The position numbers were made by a program, and so were the translations under genes. The notes below the pieces were generated by a model that did no database searches, had not been told where the DNA came from, and was given only the letters and a program-made list of their open reading frames with translations. This document shows positions 58,353 to 64,000 of a stretch of 64,000 bases of DNA, piece by piece. Numbering within the stretch: the first letter of the stretch is position 1; each line of letters begins with the position of its first letter. The DNA comes from Ambrosia x helenae (taxonomy: Eukaryota > Streptophyta > Magnoliopsida > Asterales > Asteraceae), in the NCBI GenBank assembly GCA_030844895.1, contig CM061224.1, positions 72,920,567-72,984,566 on the forward strand. The letters run 5' to 3'.

Positions 58353-59334
58353 GGTGTTGTTTGTTTTTTCTGCAGGAAAAGGTTTGCAGTCTGTGGACCA
58401 CATCTGCAGACATCTGCAGGAGAAAAGGTGGACCAAAGGTTTGCAGTCTGCGAAGAAGACTGTTTGTTTGTTAATGTCTGCAGGCTGCTGAAATAAACTG
58501 ATTTTTTACAGCAGTCTGGTGGTAGACGGTGGTGGTGGTGGGTGGTGGTGGACCATGGTGGTGGTGGATAGTGGTGGATGGTGGTGGTAGGTGGTGGACG
58601 GTGGTGGACCGTGGTGGTGGACGGTGGTAGGTGGTGGTGGACCGTGGTGGTGGTGCACGATGGTGGTGGGTGGTGGTGGACGGTGGTGGTGGTGGTGGGT
58701 GGTGGACGGTGGTGGTGGTGGTGGTGGTGGTGGTGAACGGTGGTGATGGGTGGTGGTGGACCGTGGTGGTGGGTGGTAGGTGGTGGTGGGTGGTGGTGGA
58801 CTGTGGTTGGTGGTGGTGGACCATGGTGGTGGTGGGTGGTGGACCGTGGTGGTGGTAGGTGGTGGTGGACGGTAGTGGTGGTGGTGGGTGGTGGTGATGG
58901 ACCATGGTGGTGGTGAACGGTGGTGGTGGGTGGTGATGGACTATGGTGGGTGGCGGTGGTAGGTGGTGGTGGTGGTGGACGGTGGTGGTGGACCATGGTG
59001 GTGGGTGGTGGTGGTGGTGGTGGTGGTGGTGGGTAGTGGACCGTGGTGGTGGTGGAAGGTGGTAGGTGGTGGTGGACCGTGGTTGGTGGTGGTGGACCGT
59101 GGTGGTAGTGGGTGGTGGTGGTGGGTGAGGAGAAGAGAAGAGAAGTGGAGAAGACCTCTGAAGACCTTAGAAGACTTTGGAACAAGTCTACACCAAGAAG
59201 AGGTCAGGAAGACCCTTTTAAGTGAAAGGTCTTCCAAAAAACAAACAATCTGCAGACCTCAAACGTCTGCGCACGTCTGCGTGGTGCAGACAAAAGAGGT
59301 AAGAAGTGCTTTTGAACAAAAAACAAACAGCACC
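58353..59334. mobile_element. PIF/Harbinger-like non-autonomous element
   Basis: Termini ggtgttgtttgtttttt (left) and its imperfect inverse aaaaaacaaacagcacc (right) are flanked by taa on both sides (58350-58352, 59335-59337). A 3-bp TAA target duplication with GG...CC ends fits Tourist/Harbinger elements. Subterminal gcagtctg/cagac repeats lie at 58385-58475 and 59245-59300. No transposase. The centre is a GGT-rich simple repeat. Confidence 0.82.
58510..59135. repeat. (GGT)n/(GGTGGA) simple-repeat array
   Basis: About 620 bp of ggtggtgg with scattered gga, gac and gat variants. Long proline/histidine-rich frames on the minus strand here are artefacts of the repeat. Confidence 0.95.
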
Positions 59335-59395
59335 TAAATCTAATCCCAACCCATATTACATATCGCCCATTTCAGAATCCAAATACATTATTCAA

Positions 59396-60421
59396 TTAAA
59401 TGTCAAAGGAACACCATTTTCTCGAATCTTTTGTGATTTCCTTAGCTCTATTTGTTATCCATAAATGTGATTGTGCCTTGATTTCGCTTAGTAGTTCTTC
59501 CAAGTTAATTCTTTTCCCGCGAAAGATCTTGTCATTTCTACCTTTCCAGATGAAACAACATGTTGTTAGCATGATTGCATATAACGCCTTTTTCTTTGAT
59601 TTTTTAAGCCCATTTATCTTGCTGCTTTCGAAAAGTTCCCGGAAATTGAAAGCAAATATTGGAGAGAAGTTGCACCACTCAGCCACCTTTTGCCATATGT
59701 TTGAAGTCACATAACAATGAATAAGTAGATGATCAGCGTTTTCAGGATAGTCACCACAAAGGCTGCACAATGGAGAGGAATTAACGATGTTTCTCTTGAT
59801 AAGTCCTTCCATTGTTGATAGCCTATCTTGTTGCGCTCGCCAAGCTAATATGTTTACTTTCTTTGGTACCCAAGATGACCACTTTAAAGGATAAAAAGGA
59901 GCTGCATTTGCAGCCAACAGGTCGCGGCATAAAGTTGTTGTAAACGCTCCAGATGTGTCAGCCCCCCACTTCCAACCGTCACTTGCAGAAGATAATGCGC
60001 ACGTCCGAATCAGATTGTTACAAGCTGCAAGTTCGTATCGTTCCAGTTCCTGCAATGGTTCACGTTTCCATGCCCAACCCCCACCATGAAAATTACCCGG
60101 AGCAGATAAACGGGCTGCAACAGTGCAACCCTTGTTAGATTCTAAGACAAACAGATTAGGGAAGGTGTACCTGAGCGGTGTTTCCCGAGCCAGCAATCGA
60201 GCCAAAACTGCCTATAGCAACACCACTCTCCCACCAATTGAAAGGTTTTTGACCTTCCATTTGGATAATCTTGAATTGCAAATGTCAATCACATATTTCC
60301 AATTTTTTGCCTGGTTCATGTTCGCCCCAATAGGGACCCCGAGATACTTGCAAGGTAGGCTTCCTTTATGCACGTTAATGTTCTCGGCCATCCCTTCAAT
60401 TATTTCTTCGGCTATACCAAC
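59396..60421 (-). pseudogene. LINE reverse transcriptase C-terminus with zinc-binding domain
   Basis: The right part (60421-60212) reads VGIAEEIIEGMAENINVHKGSLPCKYLGVPIG...RLSKWKVKNLSIGGRVVLL, the end of the plant L1 transcriptase region. After a frame change, the frame 60205-59396 contains the reverse transcriptase zinc-binding domain (FTTTLCRDLL...WVPKKVNILAWRAQQDRL...CSLCGDYPENADHLLIHC) and a short tail (FIWKGRNDKIFRG). It ends at a stop at 59396. The catalytic part is missing beyond the gypsy insertion. It would have copied LINE RNA at the target site. Confidence 0.88.
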
Positions 60422-61213
60422 TGTAACATTACGTTTTTTTCGCAAATTGGATAAAATTTGTTAGTTACTACAACTATAGGGGCTGTGTTTGTCGGAGTTA
60501 AGAGGGTGATTATCGATCATCAAGTGAAAAGCTCTAAGGTGAGTTTACGTAACCATGTTTATGCAATTCTTTATACTTGCAACATTTTACTTAAGCAATT
60601 CTACATGCATGTCTAGTTGTAAACTTTAATGCCTCATGAATTAGACAACAACAACAGTTTCAACGAGTTTCAACATTACATAATCATTAGCTATGGCCAA
60701 GCCGGCGATACTCAATAATAGATCTATTGGATTGACAATCCCACCCGGATACGTGTACCTCCTACATAGGTAGCGTGGGTGATTGTTATCGTTCCAACAT
60801 ATTATTAAGGTGAACCGTGGATGACGGGATGGACCTAAACTAGTCGGAGGTTTGATTATGTCGATTCAACATATTATGCTTATTCATGTAGACTTAAACT
60901 TACGATAGTCATATGAAATGCTAAACTTTTATACTTAAACTATTTGCTTGACATGGCTTATGTATTCTCACCAACTTCTAGTTGACCCCCCCCCCCCATT
61001 TTTCCAAACTCAACAGGAAATACTGATGCTTGAAGTCTAGAGCTAGCATGAGGAGATATTTGAAGCTTTGCTTGATTATTTGATGTAGATTTTAATGTAA
61101 TTCAATATTGTAATGTAATAAGGGATTATTTAAACTTGTGTACTACCATGAGCTACTGAACAATCATCAATACGTGACATCTCGATGTTTCCGCCATCGG
61201 TTGGGGTGTTACA
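60422..61213 (+). repeat. 5' LTR of gypsy-type element
   Basis: Begins TGTAACATTACG and ends GGGGTGTTACA. The first ~38 bp match 63740 onward, after which the two LTRs differ, apparently by a deletion in one. A run of 13 C lies at 60987-60999. Confidence 0.75.
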
Positions 61214-61232
61214 GATTGGTATCAGAGCCATG
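61214..61232 (+). other. Primer-binding site of gypsy-type element
   Basis: GATTGGTATCAGAGCCATG directly follows the LTR, matching the initiator methionine tRNA. Confidence 0.85.
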
Positions 61233-63739
61233 GTTATAGGGAATTAGGTTATTAGAAAAATAATCTAGTCTATAACCATAGGATTTAAACCAGTACTTGC
61301 TTCTCTTTCTTGTAACCCTATTTGCTACCTTACCTTTATCCTTATCTCTATCCCTATCCCCATCCTTATTCTTAGCCTAACTTGGTCTTGCCTACTCTCT
61401 TTCACTTACTTGCTATAATCCTAACGTACTTCTAGATTATTAGGGAAAATTCGTTGGGCTTAGATCTGACCTGTTTTGATAAGCCAACATTTTCGTTTAT
61501 TCGTGGCTAAATATTTACAATCTTTGTGTTTCATTTCCATTTATATCATCTCCCTCTCATTTAAATTATAAGATTTAAATCTCAAAATTTTCGCAATTCA
61601 AATCTATTTTCTTCCTCATATAATCCCCTCGTTAGCCTAAATTCCATGAATCATTTGTAGATCTCAAAATCATATTTCATTTTACAAACTTGTAATATTA
61701 CCCGCTTGTTTAATTATTTTCAACATCCAATTCAAACCGTATATTTCTCTTTACAACATATTACATATTTTATTTCTTAAATCATATTACATACGGTTCA
61801 ATTTTATTTTAAACCCCCTCCTTACATTTTTTTTAAAGGCACCCTCAACCATAAAAGTTCATCATATTCAAGATTTTAAAATCCTTGTTCAAACTATAAC
61901 CTCATAACCTGTTTATAAGAGATATTCTAACACCAACACTGAAGAGTACTAAATTTTATCAAAAAGTCATCACCTGAGAATTTGACAAAGCATAGCAGAT
62001 AAATATTTTTGTCAAAAAGCCTTTTATTCCACACACTTATTTTCTAAATATCAAATGTTTCTGTAACAATTTACTGGCGTAACAAGGAGTCTTTTATTTC
62101 CACAAACTTATTTGCTAAATTTCAAATTTTTATTGAACAATTTATTGGTGTAACAAATGATTTACGATAAAAATGTTTTAATCTATTAAGAATGACTTCT
62201 TTTATGTACTACTCGAAGCCTATTATACAAAACGTCTGAACAAATTCTTGATTTTTGAAATCCGACATCGTGTTTAAAACCTATGACTCATCGAAATATT
62301 TTGATCTAAATCAATTTAGTTATACTATTTAATGACTTTTGCTTTATATACAAAACCAAATTTTGAAAATAAAATCTTTCCATCCACAGGAACAAAATTT
62401 ACTCTACAATTTTTCCATCGACACCTACTTATTTTAAACTTGTTCGAACTATTACAATTTTTTGGCAAATACCACAATCATGTTTTCTCATACGCTTGTA
62501 TCTAACCATTTATTCAAACCCCACGATTATTCTGCATGATCACCTTACTATTTGCGTCTTTTTGAAACCCTATAAATTAAACCCTTTATCAACCATTTAC
62601 ACGTTCACCATTTTTCACAACTTTGATTTTACTTTGAGTTTTCATCATCTCTCAAAATCCAAATTCACATCCTTTACCTCCTCGAACATGAACTTGATCT
62701 CCACGATAACCACATTATTGAAAACTTAATTGTTCGTTGCATCAAAACTTGAATATTAGTTATACATGAGGATTTGATTATCTACCTGAACAATTGATTA
62801 TTCATGATACATGAAAGCATGGAATATAAACTATTTGCTATAAACACACCTAGAGTCATTAACCTTGTCTAGGGCAACTCTGTTACAACTCGCATGCTAT
62901 ACTCGATACTTGATGCATTTACAAACTTGCTTACATGTATGTATTATCAATATGCAACTTATGTGATAAACCAAAAACAATTGTTACACTTAATCAAAAC
63001 AACCAATGGAGGATGAAGTACTTGCTCAACGGTTAGTTGAGTACCATATAACCTACTCAACGATTGGTAGAGGTCATTATGCCTTTTCAGCAGTCGGGAG
63101 AGGCCCTACAACCTGCTCAACGACTGGTGGAGGCTATCGAACCTGCTCAACAATCGGTAGAGGTTCTTACTCACTAACTGGTAGAGGTCTTTTTCCTGCT
63201 CAACAGTTGGACTTATTTTTGGATACATTGTATACGATTCAGCCACAAGGTTAATTGCATTATTTTACATGTGTGTTTGGAGTCATAGAAGGACACAAAA
63301 CCCTAATGTAAGGTAAATTGGTGATTGCGGTCCGGAACGTAATCATGAATTTACAGGTACGTTAAGGTAGTGTGAAATTCTATCAAGGTTTTTCGGTAGC
63401 TAACCAATTATAAACTTTAGTTACTTGGTAGTTCATTTGGTTTTCCTATAGTCAATCAACTCATGCATTTCTTTTAAGACTCCTGAAACTTAAGTTTGAT
63501 GTTTTGTTAGATTCTTATTCTCCTTGCTATTTCAGATCAACATAACCCAATCCTCAAAAGTCATACATATCATTCCCCTTATCCAAAATTATTCGAAACA
63601 GTTTATACTTTTAACCATGACTTTTGCTCTGTTCTAAACCAAACCACAACTGCTCTAACTTTTGCCAAGTACCCTTACCTCTTTCTAGCAGCCTCTCTAA
63701 CATCAACTTCGGGACAAAGTTCCCAAAAGTAGGGGAGAC
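61233..63739 (+). other. Non-coding internal region of gypsy-type element
   Basis: AT-rich, with no frame resembling gag or pol on either strand. It contains a short minisatellite at 63020-63210. Frames at 62496-62729 and 63006-63254 are short and match nothing I recognise. Confidence 0.65.
63020..63210 (+). repeat. Minisatellite of ~33 bp units
   Basis: About five to six imperfect units with the core ctgctcaac...ggtagaggt (caacgattggtagagg, cagtcgggagagg, caacgactggtggagg, caacaatcggtagagg). Confidence 0.85.
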
Positions 63740-64000
63740 TGTAACATTACGTTTTTTTTCGCAAATTGGATAAAAAAAAATTCTCAAATTTATTCAATTT
63801 ACAACTACTTTCTCGTGGTTTATTTTAACCTCAAATTTTCTTCTATAAATTTTTGTAATTTTAATTCTATCTAATTTTTAATTTTGTTCTACCCATTATA
63901 ATAAAAAAAATTTAACTTAGTAATGGCTACTTGGCTAGTAGTCTAATACAGTCAAAATTGATAAATTAAAACATAATCGACCACGATTAAACATAAACAA
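63740..64000 (+). repeat. 3' LTR of gypsy-type element, partial
   Basis: Begins TGTAACATTACG directly after the polypurine tract and is cut by the window end. Confidence 0.75.

Larger units (their letters stand above)
58213..60421 (-). mobile_element. LINE (L1-type), 3' end
   Basis: Minus-strand non-LTR element with a poly(A) tail seen as 17 T at 58213-58229. Its 3' UTR (58230-59395) is interrupted by a Harbinger-like element. The coding end lies at 59396-60421. The right side is cut by the gypsy insertion at 60422, so the 5' part is outside the window. Confidence 0.88.
60422..64000 (+). mobile_element. Gypsy-type element without coding capacity, partial
   Basis: 5' LTR (60422-61213), primer-binding site, 2.5-kb internal region with no gag or pol, polypurine tract aaagtaggggagac, and the start of the 3' LTR (63740). 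It is inserted in the LINE at 60421/60422. The right end is outside the window. The gypsy-type assignment rests on the primer-site context and LTR style only. Confidence 0.75.

Noticed and set aside
58349..59185. Long proline/histidine/threonine-rich frames on the minus strand
   Set aside because: They are translations of the GGT/ACC simple repeat inside the Harbinger-like element, with no non-repetitive domain.
62496..63254. Small frames in the gypsy-type interior as genes
   Set aside because: They are short, of odd composition, and one simply follows the minisatellite. No start context or homology supports them.

Overview
This window is plant nuclear DNA made almost entirely of nested transposable elements. 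I see no host gene, rRNA or tRNA gene. A eudicot of the daisy family (Asteraceae) is the best guess. The reasons are the copia families, and a long accessory protein whose N-terminal region resembles a hypothetical protein I recall as common in Asteraceae retroelements. That assignment is from memory, not a search.

From left to right: (1) Positions 1-3338 are the 5' half of a gag-only copia element (G, minus strand). It sits inside the accessory ORF of an older, degraded SIRE-like copia element (D, minus strand). D runs from the left edge to about 37473 and is repeatedly interrupted. (2) Positions 6002-26701 hold a 20.7-kb composite insertion with three LTRs and two different internal regions (A and B), flanked by one 5-bp target duplication (aaaat). 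A carries pol and a full accessory ORF. B carries an almost complete gag and a truncated accessory ORF. Both contain broken pieces of a third insertion (H). (3) Positions 26702-37473 are the rest of D: a 1.6-kb tandem duplication, pol, gag, leader and an LTR remnant. (4) Positions 37474-42712 are a plus-strand gag-only element (E) with target duplication atttc. It lies between D and a different copia relic (F, minus strand). (5) The block 31935-44020 is repeated in tandem as 44021-56108, with only about fifteen differences seen by eye. (6) Positions 56109-57689 are the 5' end of F, split by a solo LTR with target duplication attgt. (7) Positions 58213-60421 are the 3' end of a LINE (minus strand) carrying a PIF/Harbinger-like element full of GGT repeats. 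(8) Positions 60422-64000 are a gypsy-type element without coding capacity, cut by the window edge.

The most interesting signal is shared non-coding architecture. The related elements A, B, D, E, G and H carry dozens of copies of a short motif, GGTCGAA / TTCGACC (variant TTCGCCC). It occurs as inverted pairs immediately upstream of nearly every LTR TATA box and as clusters between the primer-binding site and gag. The same inverted-pair plus TATA module also lies inside A and D, upstream of the accessory ORF, followed by a candidate 5'-UTR intron ending at or just before the ATG. The accessory protein therefore looks like an independently transcribed, probably nuclear protein in the env position, with no visible envelope features. 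A motif array combined with a long accessory protein invites comparison with the VANC/VANDAL anti-silencing pairs. That comparison is inference. Repeated internal polypurine tracts and a conserved non-coding block, also kept in the gag-only element, add to the picture of a cis/trans system shared by autonomous and non-autonomous partners.
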